A program made the position numbers and the translations under genes. From the NCBI RefSeq assembly GCF_005217525.1, contig NZ_PNXQ01000016.1, forward strand, positions 1,136,180 through 1,189,285: a stretch of DNA of 53,106 bases, given 5' to 3'. Below, piece by piece: positions 28,269 through 37,321 of this stretch. The stretch's first letter is position 1; every line of letters begins with the position of its first letter. This stretch comes from Paenibacillus terrae. Lineage in GTDB: Bacteria > Bacillota > Bacilli > Paenibacillales > Paenibacillaceae. Below the pieces are notes generated by a model that was given only the letters and a program-made list of their open reading frames with translations, was not told where the DNA came from and did not search any database.

Positions 28269-28384
28269 CGTGGTCTCCTTTATTTGCTGGATTTTATAGT
28301 GTTTTTACAAAAACCGAGTAGATTCCCTGGCGTTTGCAAAAGCCCTATATCTAGTTTAGCCGATGTTTTCCAAAAAAACTACGT

Positions 28385-29044
28385 TCAAATACGGCGGGCT
28401 TGCAACTGCTGAACTATTCCTGCAATTACAACTGCGGCGGCCAGCAATCCCGGCAACCATGAAGGTAAAACTTCCCCAGGCCCGGTTAACCACGCTCCCA
28501 GCCTGGGATCACGCAGCAGCATTTCACCTGCTGTGAAAGCCAATATTGCAGATCCAAGTAAAACAAGTACAGGGAAACGGTGAAGCCAGACTGCAATAAC
28601 GTTACTCCCCCATACAACAATTGGAATACTAATCGCAATACCGATGACAATGATCGCAATATCCCCATCTGCAAGTGCTGCAATAGCCAATACATTATCC
28701 AGACTCATCACAAAATCCGCCACCAGAATCACCTGTATAGCCTTCCATATAGTTGTTTCCGCTCTTACTCCCACATGATCGTTATTCTCATAAAGCAGCT
28801 TAAATGCAATCCATAACAGAAGCAGACCGCCTGCCGCCTGAATAAAGGGTATTCCCAGCAAAAGGACAGCTGCAAAAGTCAACACACAGCGCAGGACAAC
28901 TGCGGCGAGCGCCCCCCACCATATTGCTTGGCTCCGCTGCCTTGCAGGCAAGTTTTTGCTCGCCATGGCTATAACAACCGCATTATCACCGCTTAACACC
29001 AAATTGATCATTAATATTTTCAACAGCAAAATGATATGCTCCAT
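28385..29044 (-). CDS. TerC family membrane protein
   Basis: About 219 residues with seven hydrophobic segments and the TerC family metal-binding marks: LVLSGDNAVVIAMASKNL near residue 13 and VADFVMSLDNVLAIAALADGD near 108. Several Bacillus TerC proteins (YkoY, YceF, MeeF/MeeY) export manganese or metallate exoenzymes. The ATG at 29044 (MEHIILLLKIL) is preferred to the longer ORF because GGGGG lies upstream and homologues start there. It is transcribed away from a paralogue at 29262. Confidence 0.85.
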   Translation of the reverse strand: MEHIILLLKILMINLVLSGDNAVVIAMASKNLPARQRSQAIWWGALAAVVLRCVLTFAAVLLLGIPFIQAAGGLLLLWIAFKLLYENNDHVGVRAETTIWKAIQVILVADFVMSLDNVLAIAALADGDIAIIVIGIAISIPIVVWGSNVIAVWLHRFPVLVLLGSAILAFTAGEMLLRDPRLGAWLTGPGEVLPSWLPGLLAAAVVIAGIVQQLQARRI

Positions 29045-29145
29045 GTGTACAAACACCCCCATGCTACTTGTATGCAAAATAGGACGAGGCTATGCTGTGT
29101 ACATAATTTATTAAAAATCAATACCAGACTTGTTGAGCATAATCC

Positions 29146-29174
29146 TTGAAATCAATAGCAAACAGCAATATAAT
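29146..29174 (+). promoter_or_regulatory. Sigma-A promoter of the plus-strand TerC gene
   Basis: TTGAAA (29146-29151), 17-bp spacer, TATAAT (29169-29174). It gives an ~80-nt leader before the start codon. I see no yybP-ykoY manganese riboswitch in it. Confidence 0.75.
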
Positions 29175-29261
29175 GAATCGTATTTCCGAAAAACGGGTAT
29201 TAATCATAAACAGAGCATACTGAACTTAGGTTGTTTAATCAGGGAGATGAGAACGATTGAC

Positions 29262-29948
29262 ATGTCCGGATTTCAGTTTTTTGGGCTACTGCTTAATGTG
29301 ATATTTATTGACCTTCTGCTTGCAGGAGATAATGCTATTGTCATTGGACTTGCCGCCCGAAAGCTACCGACCGAAACGCAAAAAAAAGCAATTTTGTATG
29401 GTACCGGCGGTGCTCTACTCATTCGTATAGCCGCCACGATTGTCGTGCTTTGGCTGCTTCAAGTGCCGTGGCTGTTACTCGTCGGGGGTGTAATGCTGAT
29501 ATGGATTGCATATAAGCTGCTGGTAGATCAGGAGGACCACGCCGAAGTCAAAGCCGGAACGACTTTATGGGGGGCTATCCGAACCATCATAATAGCCGAT
29601 GCAGCCATGGGGCTGGACAACGTAATCGCCGTCGCAGGCGCTGCCCAGCAGCATTTGATATTGGTGGTGCTCGGTCTGCTGATCAGCGTACCGATTGTCG
29701 TGTGGGGGAGCACTCTTTTCATCAAGCTTATTAACAAATTTCCTTGGATCATTTATTTGGGCTCGGCTGTGCTTGGCTATACCGCCTCTAATATGATTAC
29801 TGAGGAACGCAAGCTGGAGCCATACTTTACCGAACACCCCGCACTGCGCATCCTGTTTATTGCCACAGTGATGGCTGGTATTCTGCTCACAGGCTATCTT
29901 CAAAACCGCAGATCCATATCCAGGCGAAAAAAAGCCGTTTTGAAATAA
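29262..29948 (+). CDS. TerC family membrane protein (second paralogue)
   Basis: About 228 residues beginning MSGFQFFGLLLNVIFIDLLL, with LAGDNAIVIGLAARKLP near residue 22 and ADAAMGLDNVIAVAGAAQQ near 110, the conserved acidic and asparagine residues of TerC proteins. Seven hydrophobic segments. An upstream in-frame ATG at 29247 abuts the GGGAG site and is less likely. It forms a divergent pair with the gene at 28385-29044, suggesting duplication and possibly metal-related regulation. Confidence 0.85.
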   Translation: MSGFQFFGLLLNVIFIDLLLAGDNAIVIGLAARKLPTETQKKAILYGTGGALLIRIAATIVVLWLLQVPWLLLVGGVMLIWIAYKLLVDQEDHAEVKAGTTLWGAIRTIIIADAAMGLDNVIAVAGAAQQHLILVVLGLLISVPIVVWGSTLFIKLINKFPWIIYLGSAVLGYTASNMITEERKLEPYFTEHPALRILFIATVMAGILLTGYLQNRRSISRRKKAVLK

Positions 29949-29980
29949 TTTCAAGAAAAATACTTGTATATCTATAATTT

Positions 29981-30023
29981 AAAAAAGGCAGACCCGACAA
30001 TAGTCGATGAATCTGCCTTTTTA
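29981..30023. terminator. Bidirectional terminator between terC and thiI
   Basis: AAAAAAGGCAGA and TCTGCCTTTTT form an 11-bp stem with flanking A and T runs. It separates convergent terC (plus) and thiI (minus). Confidence 0.85.
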
Positions 30024-30054
30024 TATACCGCTAAACGTAGCATCTCAAAAGATT

Positions 30055-31281
30055 TTAAAACCAATCCTCCTGCACAACTTCCTCTTTACGTCCCTCTATA
30101 GCTCCATCTGCCTCAAGCACAACAGTTTCCGTTGTAGCCACGGCCTGCTCAAGCAAAGTATTTAAATCCCGAATAGAGGCTTCGATCTTTTGAACAACCC
30201 ATAAATTAGGATTGGTCGTTGGGGATTTGGGAACAAACAATGTGCAGCAATCCTCATATGGCAGGATAGATAGATCATATGTGCCGATTTGCTTGGCTAT
30301 TTCCGTAATTTCCTGTTTATCCATCATCACGAGAGGACGCAGCAACGGTAGTTCCGTCGAACGCCCAATCACATTCATGCTCGATAAAGTTTGGCTGGCT
30401 ACTTGGCCTAGACTATCACCCGTTACAAGCGCCAGCGCGCCTTCGCGCTCCGCCAGCATCGTCGCAATACGCAGCATGGACCGTCTCATCAGCGTAATGA
30501 TTAGATTATCCTGTCCAGTGCGTGTAAAAGCAGTCTGCACCTCTGTAAAAGGTACGAGATGAATCTTGATGCGTCCGGCGTAACCCGCCAATACCCTCGC
30601 CAAGTCAATAACCTTTTCTTTCGCACGCTCACTCGTAAACGGATAGCTGTAAAAATGGACGCATTCGATTTCCAATCCTCTGCGCATGGAGGACCATCCC
30701 GCTACCGGACTGTCAATTCCGCCCGAGAGCAGCAGCATAGCTTTACCATTTGTACCTAACGGATAGCCTCCTACAGCAGTAATAATATCGCTAAATATAT
30801 AAGCCGTCTGCTCTCTGACTTCCACCCGCAGCTCGATATCCGGCTGGCGGACATCGACCTTTAACACTGGAAATTCGCGCAGTACCGGCGAGCCAATCAA
30901 ATGATTCATCTCATGAGAAGAATGTGCAAATCCTTTCCACACCCTGCGAGCATTGACCTTGAAGGTCGTTCCTTCCGTCGGATTCAACTCACGCATCAAG
31001 GCTACAGCGGTTTCAATAATCGTGTCAAGCTCAACAGGAGCCATTTTAACAGGACTGATGGTGGTGATACCAAACACCTTTTGCAACACTTGGATGATCT
31101 GCTCATAAGACTCTCCCCCGAGAACGACATAAATCCGTCCAAATTCCTTACGCAGAGAAGTACCGGGAAACGGCTTGAGCAACAGTTTTACGTGATTCAG
31201 TACCGCTTTTTCAAAACGGGCGCGGTTTTTCCCTTTCAATGTAAATTCGCCAAAGCGAAGCAACAGCATGTCATAGTGCAT
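30055..31281 (-). CDS. thiI: tRNA 4-thiouridine synthase / thiazole sulfur carrier enzyme ThiI
   Basis: Uses persulfide from a cysteine desulfurase to make 4-thiouridine at tRNA position 8 and, in many bacteria, thiamin thiazole. A THUMP domain in the first 165 residues precedes the PP-loop LLLSGGIDSPVAGW near residue 182 and the conserved YPFTSERAKEKV. About 408 residues, so the C-terminal rhodanese domain of E. coli ThiI is absent, as in B. subtilis. The ATG at 31281 is 1 bp after the desulfurase stop with AAGGTGG upstream; a longer ORF reaching 31374 is not used. Confidence 0.95.
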   Translation of the reverse strand: MHYDMLLLRFGEFTLKGKNRARFEKAVLNHVKLLLKPFPGTSLRKEFGRIYVVLGGESYEQIIQVLQKVFGITTISPVKMAPVELDTIIETAVALMRELNPTEGTTFKVNARRVWKGFAHSSHEMNHLIGSPVLREFPVLKVDVRQPDIELRVEVREQTAYIFSDIITAVGGYPLGTNGKAMLLLSGGIDSPVAGWSSMRRGLEIECVHFYSYPFTSERAKEKVIDLARVLAGYAGRIKIHLVPFTEVQTAFTRTGQDNLIITLMRRSMLRIATMLAEREGALALVTGDSLGQVASQTLSSMNVIGRSTELPLLRPLVMMDKQEITEIAKQIGTYDLSILPYEDCCTLFVPKSPTTNPNLWVVQKIEASIRDLNTLLEQAVATTETVVLEADGAIEGRKEEVVQEDWF

Positions 31282-31282
31282 T

Positions 31283-32431
31283 TTAACGTGTCCACCTTTC
31301 AAGGGATTCCAATTGTGCCACAGCCTGGCGAAGCGCGAGAATAAGCTCGTCAATATCCTGTTCTGTATGTTCATCGCCGAAGCTGATCCGAATACCGCCG
31401 GACGCCTCCGCCTTATTGCGACCCATCGCCAATAATACCCGACTAGGCTCGGCCAATTTGGAGGAACAAGCCGATTGGGTCGATACTGCCACGCCCAATT
31501 GCTCCAGCGTATGCAGCAGCACCTCTGCCTTCATACCCGGATACGAAAAATGGACAATGTGCGGCGCTTCCTCCCCGCTATTCAGTCGCAATTGAGGGAT
31601 CGTCTTCACTTCCGCCGCTATCCGGTCTCTCCACCCAGTCATACGCTGCGCTGCCTCTGCTTGCCGCTCTCCTGCCAGCCGGACCGCCTTGGACATACCG
31701 ACGAGCAGCGGAACATTTTCCGTACCTGCACGAAATCCCTGCTCCTGAGAGCCTCCGCTAAGCAGTGGGAAAAGCTCCACACCTTCCCGAACAAAAAGTA
31801 GTCCGGCTCCTTTGGGACCACGCAGCTTATGTGCGGACAGGCTGTACAGATCAGCCTTCCAGCCCCGGATATCCACCGGAAGCTTTCCATAGCCCTGAAC
31901 ACCATCGACATGGAACAGTACACGTGGGAACTGTTCCTTCAACGCAACTCCGATATCACGCAACGGCTGTACCCTTCCCGTCTCATTATTGACATGCATA
32001 ATGCTGACTAAAATCGTGTCTTTGCGGATAGCTGCACATACCTGCTCGGCACTGACATGCCCTTCCGCGTCAACGGGGAGAAATGTGACCTCAAAACCGA
32101 GGTCTGACAGTTGTCTGCAAGCTTCATACACGGACGGGTGCTCCGTCGATACTGTGACGATATGCTTGCCTCTGGCCTGATACTGCAAGGCCACTCCCTT
32201 AATAGCGAGATTGTTGCTTTCCGTTGCCCCGGATGTGAACACAATCTCCGCCGGATGTACGACCAATGCTGTAGCACAAACCTCCCGGGAACGCTTAAGC
32301 AGCTTATCCGCATCCTCCCCGTACCGATGCATTGAGGACGGATTGCCATAATGGCGTCTCATCACCTCAGCAATTGTCGTAATCACCTCTTCAAAAGGCG
32401 GAGTCGTCGCTGCATAATCAAAATATATCAT
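31283..32431 (-). CDS. nifZ: Cysteine desulfurase, NifZ/YrvO type, partner of ThiI
   Basis: PLP enzyme that takes sulfur from cysteine and passes it as a persulfide. It begins MIYFDYAATTPPFEEVITTI, has the PLP lysine in LYSLSAHKLRGPKG near residue 200, and the active-site cysteine in STQSACSSKLAEPS near residue 325. Immediate coupling to thiI (1 bp) matches the B. subtilis nifZ-thiI pair that makes 4-thiouridine. GGGGAG precedes the ATG. Length 382 is typical. Confidence 0.9.
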   Translation of the reverse strand: MIYFDYAATTPPFEEVITTIAEVMRRHYGNPSSMHRYGEDADKLLKRSREVCATALVVHPAEIVFTSGATESNNLAIKGVALQYQARGKHIVTVSTEHPSVYEACRQLSDLGFEVTFLPVDAEGHVSAEQVCAAIRKDTILVSIMHVNNETGRVQPLRDIGVALKEQFPRVLFHVDGVQGYGKLPVDIRGWKADLYSLSAHKLRGPKGAGLLFVREGVELFPLLSGGSQEQGFRAGTENVPLLVGMSKAVRLAGERQAEAAQRMTGWRDRIAAEVKTIPQLRLNSGEEAPHIVHFSYPGMKAEVLLHTLEQLGVAVSTQSACSSKLAEPSRVLLAMGRNKAEASGGIRISFGDEHTEQDIDELILALRQAVAQLESLERWTR

Positions 32432-32482
32432 GGAACTCCCCTTTCTGCCCTGTAACCTCTACAACAAAAAAAGACCAAAACA

Positions 32483-32520
32483 GGGAAAGGCCACTGTATT
32501 ACACAGTGACACCCTTTCCC
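32483..32520 (-). terminator. Branched hairpin after the lytic transglycosylase gene
   Basis: GGGAAAGG...CCTTTCCC encloses an inner CACTGT/ACAGTG stem. On the minus strand it is followed by TGTTTTGGTC and a seven-T run, so it can act as a terminator between the SLT gene and nifZ. Confidence 0.65.
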
Positions 32521-32585
32521 CATATTGATCCTGCCTGCGGACCTGTCTGATTAAAATTATGTTTTTTCTTTATAAGCTACAGGGC

Positions 32586-33281
32586 TTAATACGTATATTT
32601 TTCACGCGCATTCTGAATTTTGGTAATATACTTTTGCGTTTCTACCGGAAGCTTGTCCAGCACAGCCATCAGCTGCTCGTCACTATTCACACCCAGTCGC
32701 TGTATACGCCCGGGGCCTGCATTATAAGCTGCCAAGGCCATATTTTCCTGTCCGTTAAAACGCTTAATCTGGTAAGACAAATAACGAACTCCGGCATCAA
32801 TATTCTGTGCAGGGTCATACGCATCGCTAACTCCCAAGCCTTGGGCCGTAGCATCCATAAGCTGCATAAGCCCTTTGGCTCCTGCTGAAGAAGTGACCAG
32901 CGGGTTAAACGAGGATTCCGTATCAATGACCGCTTTAATCAGCGACACCGGAACCCCGTATTTATTGCTGGCCTCGTTAATTAAATCATCATAAGCTGTA
33001 GGTTTGGTCGGCCCATCGGTTGCTGTGCTGGAAGCAGGATATACCGCCAATGGCGAAGCCGTTCCCCTCGATGGTCCCAATTGGAGCCAGAGCAACCCAT
33101 TTTCATCCCTTGTAACGTCACCTGAATTTACACGAGCTGCAGCATCATCTGTCTCCAACTGCCCTGCCTGCTCAAGTAATCCGGAAAAAGCATCCGTTGT
33201 ACCCGTTTGTGCTGTAGTACCTATATTATTCAACAACTGCGCATCAATTATGGACTTGGACACGCGCGGATCTATTTGCAT
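32586..33281 (-). CDS. Lytic transglycosylase (SLT domain) without a clear signal peptide
   Basis: Cleaves the glycan strand of peptidoglycan. The C-terminal half (about residues 95-215) is a soluble-lytic-transglycosylase domain with the catalytic glutamate in VIDTESSFNPLV, and the AGAKGLMQLM and LAAYNAGPGRI motifs. The N-terminal ~90 residues are polar, Ala/Thr-rich and of low complexity, with no hydrophobic signal sequence. How it leaves the cell is unclear; B. subtilis YjbJ is a similar unsignalled SLT protein. Confidence 0.85.
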   Translation of the reverse strand: MQIDPRVSKSIIDAQLLNNIGTTAQTGTTDAFSGLLEQAGQLETDDAAARVNSGDVTRDENGLLWLQLGPSRGTASPLAVYPASSTATDGPTKPTAYDDLINEASNKYGVPVSLIKAVIDTESSFNPLVTSSAGAKGLMQLMDATAQGLGVSDAYDPAQNIDAGVRYLSYQIKRFNGQENMALAAYNAGPGRIQRLGVNSDEQLMAVLDKLPVETQKYITKIQNAREKYTY

Positions 33282-33379
33282 ATGGTATTCCCAACTTTCT
33301 TTAGTTGTTATATCCCAAACAGCCTATCATTACTGTTTATGATACAACGTTTTGCTATGTACTGCCATACTTTTTAACG

Positions 33380-33419
33380 AAAAAAAAGCTCCGTATCTGT
33401 CGAATTGACAGCGGAGCTT
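33380..33419 (-). terminator. Terminator after the DUF4190-like membrane gene
   Basis: In minus-strand orientation AAGCTCCG and CGGAGCTT enclose an inner TGTC/GACA stem, followed by eight T residues. Confidence 0.85.
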
Positions 33420-33508
33420 CATGGTACTGGGTCAATACAGATAGATTGCTACAATAATTTTACTCGAACAGAGCAAGCGATCACCCGGCTCTTCGTGCCT
33501 TCACAAGA

Positions 33509-33889
33509 TCAACGAACAAACGGAATAAAAGCAAAGTAACTTAATGTCGCCAGCGCACCCAGTCCAATCGACCAAATACCTGTTGTTTTGTTCCCATTTA
33601 CATAAGCAAAAAAGCCCAACACTGCAGCAATAGGCCCCAGCACAATTGACCACATAAACAGTGCAGCAATTCCTGCGGCTAGACCGATATAGCCAGAGAT
33701 ACGTCCAGTTTGGCTTTTGACATGCTGCTCATCCTTTTCCTCATGCCGAGTCACGGCTGGTGAGCCGGGAGCTACCTCAGCCGCATATTCCTCCCGGTGA
33801 TTGCGACGCTTGGCAGACCGCTCTTTAATGCGACGGGGGTAGTCCACACGCTCACGGTCTTGATGCTTATCAGTTTCATGATCCTCCAT
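33509..33889 (-). CDS. Small membrane protein with charged N-terminus, DUF4190-like
   Basis: 126 residues: a very charged, His/Arg/Glu-rich N-terminus (about 1-60) followed by two or three hydrophobic segments with the IAALFMWSIVLGPIAAVLGFFAY pattern that resembles DUF4190 proteins. Function unknown. GGAGG lies before the start. It sits between the SLT gene and the DUF1540 gene, without clear linkage to either. Confidence 0.6.
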   Translation of the reverse strand: MEDHETDKHQDRERVDYPRRIKERSAKRRNHREEYAAEVAPGSPAVTRHEEKDEQHVKSQTGRISGYIGLAAGIAALFMWSIVLGPIAAVLGFFAYVNGNKTTGIWSIGLGALATLSYFAFIPFVR

Positions 33890-33934
33890 AATACACTACA
33901 CCTCCAAATACGTAATGATTCGCGGTATGAATTT

Positions 33935-34162
33935 TTACAGGGACTTTGGTTTGAAAGTGTGGCAACAGGTTGCAGCAGATGTTGCAGCCTGGTCACGTTC
34001 GGCTGAGCTGAAGCTTTCACCCGCATATTCTTCATCAAATTTTTTCCTGGCATGACTGTCAATTTCTATCATGATCAAATCTGCCTTGCACAAGTTGTTT
34101 TCTCCCCAATAATGACAATTGTCTACGCTGCATTTGACTATTGGCTTGGCCTCTTGGCTCAT
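33935..34162 (-). CDS. DUF1540 domain protein
   Basis: A 75-residue protein with the four-cysteine pattern CSVDNCHYWGENNLCKADLI near residue 10, typical of DUF1540, and a late CCHTF pair. Such small Cys-rich proteins are common in spore-forming Firmicutes and are of unknown function, possibly metal binding. The ATG at 34162 has GAGGTGAT 5 bp upstream and is preferred to the longer ORF. Confidence 0.8.
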   Translation of the reverse strand: MSQEAKPIVKCSVDNCHYWGENNLCKADLIMIEIDSHARKKFDEEYAGESFSSAERDQAATSAATCCHTFKPKSL

Positions 34163-34244
34163 GATTATCACCTCGGATTCATTGTCCCCCCCGCAGCGTT
34201 CACCTATGCGCACATGGCATATGGCAGTTGGTGACATACGAAAA

Positions 34245-34298
34245 AAGCCGTCTCCGGCACTTCCCCCAAACTGGAAGGAAGCAAACAGGAAACGGCTT
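34245..34298 (-). terminator. Possible terminator after the DUF3907 gene
   Basis: In minus-strand orientation AAGCCGTTTCC and GGAGACGGCTT pair with one mismatch around a 32-nt loop, followed by a T run. Confidence 0.5.
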
Positions 34299-34350
34299 GC
34301 TTGTCTCATATGTTTTTGTTTTCAATTGAAAAAATCACTTGGCTAGATGC

Positions 34351-34857
34351 TTACACATGTGTACGACGAGTCTGCATCCGGCGCTGAGTCAAATAATCGC
34401 TTTCATAATAAGCAAGATCATCGCGCAATTCTTCAAAATTTTTCGTAATGTCCATGATCACTTCGCGGGCAGGCGTTACTGGCGTTTTACGGAAGCGTAT
34501 AGCATCTTGTCCCGTATAAGCGTAGCGTCCGTCCTCTGCGTAAGATTCATTTTTGGGATAAAAAAAGCTGTTCACGCAGTCATGGTAAACGTTATACAAT
34601 GCCTTTTCCGCAAAATCCACGTCAAAGTTGGCACGGCGCAAGGATACACCCAGCTTTTCATAAGTTACTTCGGAAAAAACAAGGACATGGCGGAGATCCG
34701 ACAAAAAGCCTTTGTAAAAGAGTACAGACTCCTCACTTCCATCCACAGCCAGTTCCGGCAGTGCATGCTCATTAAGAAATGCTTCCACCCGTTCCACGGC
34801 AGATTTCAGTTTCTCCTGCGCCGACTCACATAATTTTTGTACGTTGACTGCTGACAT
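34351..34857 (-). CDS. DUF3907 family protein (YpuI-like)
   Basis: About 168 residues, soluble and helix-rich, with FLNEHALPEL near residue 28 and RHVLVFSEVTYEKLGVSLRR near 56, resembling B. subtilis YpuI, whose function is unknown. ATG at 34857 has GGGGGAG 8 bp upstream; a TTG one codon upstream is possible. It is divergent from the subtilase gene. Confidence 0.7.
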   Translation of the reverse strand: MSAVNVQKLCESAQEKLKSAVERVEAFLNEHALPELAVDGSEESVLFYKGFLSDLRHVLVFSEVTYEKLGVSLRRANFDVDFAEKALYNVYHDCVNSFFYPKNESYAEDGRYAYTGQDAIRFRKTPVTPAREVIMDITKNFEELRDDLAYYESDYLTQRRMQTRRTHV

Positions 34858-35044
34858 CAATGAAGCTCCCCCTTATTTGTTGCTTGTTCATCAATTTGGT
34901 TACCCGAAAATAGATCCTTCTTAAACGAAAGAGCTGTAATTTTCAGTATTTATCCTAACACAAATAAAGATTGAAAGGTATAAAAACATGCCAACCTTCT
35001 CACGCTAAACCATAAATTCATAAACTCCCAAGGAGGACGGTCCC

Positions 35045-36928
35045 ATGTCTCGGCATAAATGGTTAAAACCTCTGATCGGAGCAGCCGCCGGGGTGCTTAT
35101 CATCACCCTGATGCTGCCTTCCCGAGATCACCGCCACACACCACAGCCCGAATATGCGGCAAAAATGGTGCCACAGCAGGAAAAGCAGCTCAAAAAAGGA
35201 ATGTTGGCTTTGGACTTGTCCGCTACGGATACCATCACCCGTATGGATGCTAGGCAGGATATTGAATACGTAATGCGAGAACTGAATGGTAAAACCAATG
35301 ATCAGAAAAAGCATTTTGTCCGCAAGCTTCAGCAGTCGCACAGTCATCTTCACACGCTACAGTGGATCAATACACGTCAAGGAAAGAGCACTACCTACAC
35401 AGGCAGCAAGGCACAACCCCGTCTACTTAATCACGTTCAAGTCAAAAACAGTCTAGATGCGGCTCGCCGTTCCGTCCTGCAAAACAAATCTTACGAATCC
35501 GCAGCCTTTCAGGTCGAGGGTCGAAAATATTTTGTCATGGCAGAGCCAGCGACTGACGGAACATACGGCGTTGCCGCGCTGGTCAGCCAGCAAGTGCTTC
35601 ATGACGTGGAAAAGCATCAGCGCAAAAACCTGCGCCTGATTCCATACCCGAAGGAGGGCAGCTACAAAATCGAATCTGTACATCCCGACACACTGCATGA
35701 TATTACCGTCAAGACGGGTCATGACAATGAAAATGCGAGCCATTATTTTGAAAACGAAATCGTCGTTCGCTTTCGCCAAAATCCTGATCAACAGCAATTA
35801 CGCGAAATTGCAGCAGATTTGAACTGTGAGCCAGGCCGAAAGCTCGGTTATACGTATGTGTTCCATTCGAATAACATGAGCTTCAAAGAGCTACAGCAAT
35901 ATTTCTCGCAGAAGTGGAACCCGGTATATGCAGAACCTCACTACATGTATCTGACTAATAAAAAAACACCCGTAAAAGCGTCGGATGTCTCTATTCCGAA
36001 TGACCTACTCTTTTCCCGCTATCAGTGGAATCTGCCAGCCACCGAAACCAACCGGGGCTGGGCATTATCCAAAGGCAGCAAAAATGTCGTCGTAGCCGTC
36101 GTGGATACGGGAGTGGATATGGACCATCCTGATCTAAAGGGCCAAATCCTGCCGGGACACAACGTAGTCAACCCGAAGGAAAAGCCTTACGATGACGTCG
36201 GTCACGGAACGCATGTTGCCGGCATCATTTCCGCGCTCGTGAATAACGGCGAGGGTGTTGCTGGCATGACATGGTACAACAAGGTTATGCCAGTCAAGGT
36301 ACTCGATCAATCCGGCTCCGGTACCACATATTCCGTGGCAGAGGGAATTATATGGGCCGCAGACCATGGAGCCAAGGTCATTAATTTGAGCCTCGGCAAT
36401 TATGCGCAAGCTGAATTTTTGCACGATGCGATTAAATATGCCTATGACAAGGATGTTGTATTAGTCGCGGCCACAGGAAATGATAATACGGAACGGCCCG
36501 GCTATCCCGCTGCCTATCCTGAAGTATTTGCCGTATCTGCCACAGACGCATCCATGCACCGTGCTTCCTTTTCTAACTACGGAGATTATGTTGACGTTAT
36601 GGCCCCCGGCGCAAGCATAGCAAGCACGTATCCAGGGAACCAATACGCTGCCCTCTCAGGCACTTCGATGGCCAGTCCGCATGTATCAGCGCTCGCGGCC
36701 CTCGTTCGTTCCATCAACCCCGACCTAACGAACAAAGAGGTCATGGATTTAATGAGAAACAGCGTGATTGATTTGGGTACACCGGGGCATGACAAATATT
36801 TCGGATATGGCCAAATCGATGTATATAAGGCGTTGAAAGCGGCTCAACGTCCGTATGTTCCTTTGCAGCTTTATCCACAGCATTTAGGTGACAAGATAAA
36901 ATCTCTCTTGAAGATGCTGGAAACGTAA
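35045..36928 (+). CDS. S8 family subtilisin-like serine protease
   Basis: 627 residues. A hydrophobic N-terminus (about 8-25) suggests secretion or anchoring. A long N-terminal region of unknown fold (about 50-225) is followed by an inhibitor-like prodomain (EIVVRFRQNPDQQQLREIAA near residue 240) and an S8 catalytic domain from about 320. The triad is Asp354 (VVDTGVDMDHPDL), His387 (GHGTHVAGI) and Ser541 (SGTSMASPHV). AAGGAGG lies 8 bp before the ATG. The ~200-residue extra N-terminal segment makes it larger than classical subtilisin and nearer to fervidolysin-like proteases. Confidence 0.93.
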   Translation: MSRHKWLKPLIGAAAGVLIITLMLPSRDHRHTPQPEYAAKMVPQQEKQLKKGMLALDLSATDTITRMDARQDIEYVMRELNGKTNDQKKHFVRKLQQSHSHLHTLQWINTRQGKSTTYTGSKAQPRLLNHVQVKNSLDAARRSVLQNKSYESAAFQVEGRKYFVMAEPATDGTYGVAALVSQQVLHDVEKHQRKNLRLIPYPKEGSYKIESVHPDTLHDITVKTGHDNENASHYFENEIVVRFRQNPDQQQLREIAADLNCEPGRKLGYTYVFHSNNMSFKELQQYFSQKWNPVYAEPHYMYLTNKKTPVKASDVSIPNDLLFSRYQWNLPATETNRGWALSKGSKNVVVAVVDTGVDMDHPDLKGQILPGHNVVNPKEKPYDDVGHGTHVAGIISALVNNGEGVAGMTWYNKVMPVKVLDQSGSGTTYSVAEGIIWAADHGAKVINLSLGNYAQAEFLHDAIKYAYDKDVVLVAATGNDNTERPGYPAAYPEVFAVSATDASMHRASFSNYGDYVDVMAPGASIASTYPGNQYAALSGTSMASPHVSALAALVRSINPDLTNKEVMDLMRNSVIDLGTPGHDKYFGYGQIDVYKALKAAQRPYVPLQLYPQHLGDKIKSLLKMLET

Positions 36929-36945
36929 AGAGATTCCATTTGGGC

Positions 36946-36983
36946 AAAAAGCAGCCATGTACGCTCCATGGCTGCTTTTTTTT
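36946..36983. terminator. Bidirectional terminator between subtilase and cotD-like gene
   Basis: GCAGCCATG and CATGGCTGC form a 9-bp stem with a 7-nt loop, flanked by AAAAA and an eight-T run. Confidence 0.9.
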
Positions 36984-36991
36984 GTAATCTC

Positions 36992-37234
36992 TTAGCGCTT
37001 AGAGCTGCTACGTACCTGACGCTTGCCATTACTGCGAGTATGACTGCGGGTGTGACAGCAAGGGTCACCTGGATCCTTTACAGTCACTGGGAATACATGG
37101 TGTGGTACAGGTATAATGTGCGCTTGATTGATAATCTCAATCGGATGAACAACGGGAACAACTTGCGGATAAAATTGATGATTTACAAATTGGATCGGCG
37201 GGCACACGATCGGTTCGTTAGGGCAATGACTCAT
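36992..37234 (-). CDS. CotD-like spore coat protein
   Basis: 80 residues rich in His, Pro, Val and Cys (MSHCPNEPIVCPPIQF, then repeated HP, PHHVFP) with a basic Ser/Arg tail, resembling inner coat protein CotD. Such proteins are made late in the mother cell, normally under sigma-K. The ATG at 37234 follows AAAGGAG by 9 bp. No clear sigma-K promoter was seen. Confidence 0.75.
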   Translation of the reverse strand: MSHCPNEPIVCPPIQFVNHQFYPQVVPVVHPIEIINQAHIIPVPHHVFPVTVKDPGDPCCHTRSHTRSNGKRQVRSSSKR

Positions 37235-37321
37235 AATGTGCAACTCCTTTCGGTGAATTAGTACAGCATATTACGAAGGGGCTCCCAGTGATTGGATGAT
37301 TACCCCCTATTGCAAATATCC

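Noticed and set aside
29078..29261. yybP-ykoY manganese riboswitch upstream of the TerC genes
   Set aside because: TerC genes are often preceded by it, but I find none of its conserved internal-loop sequences in this interval.
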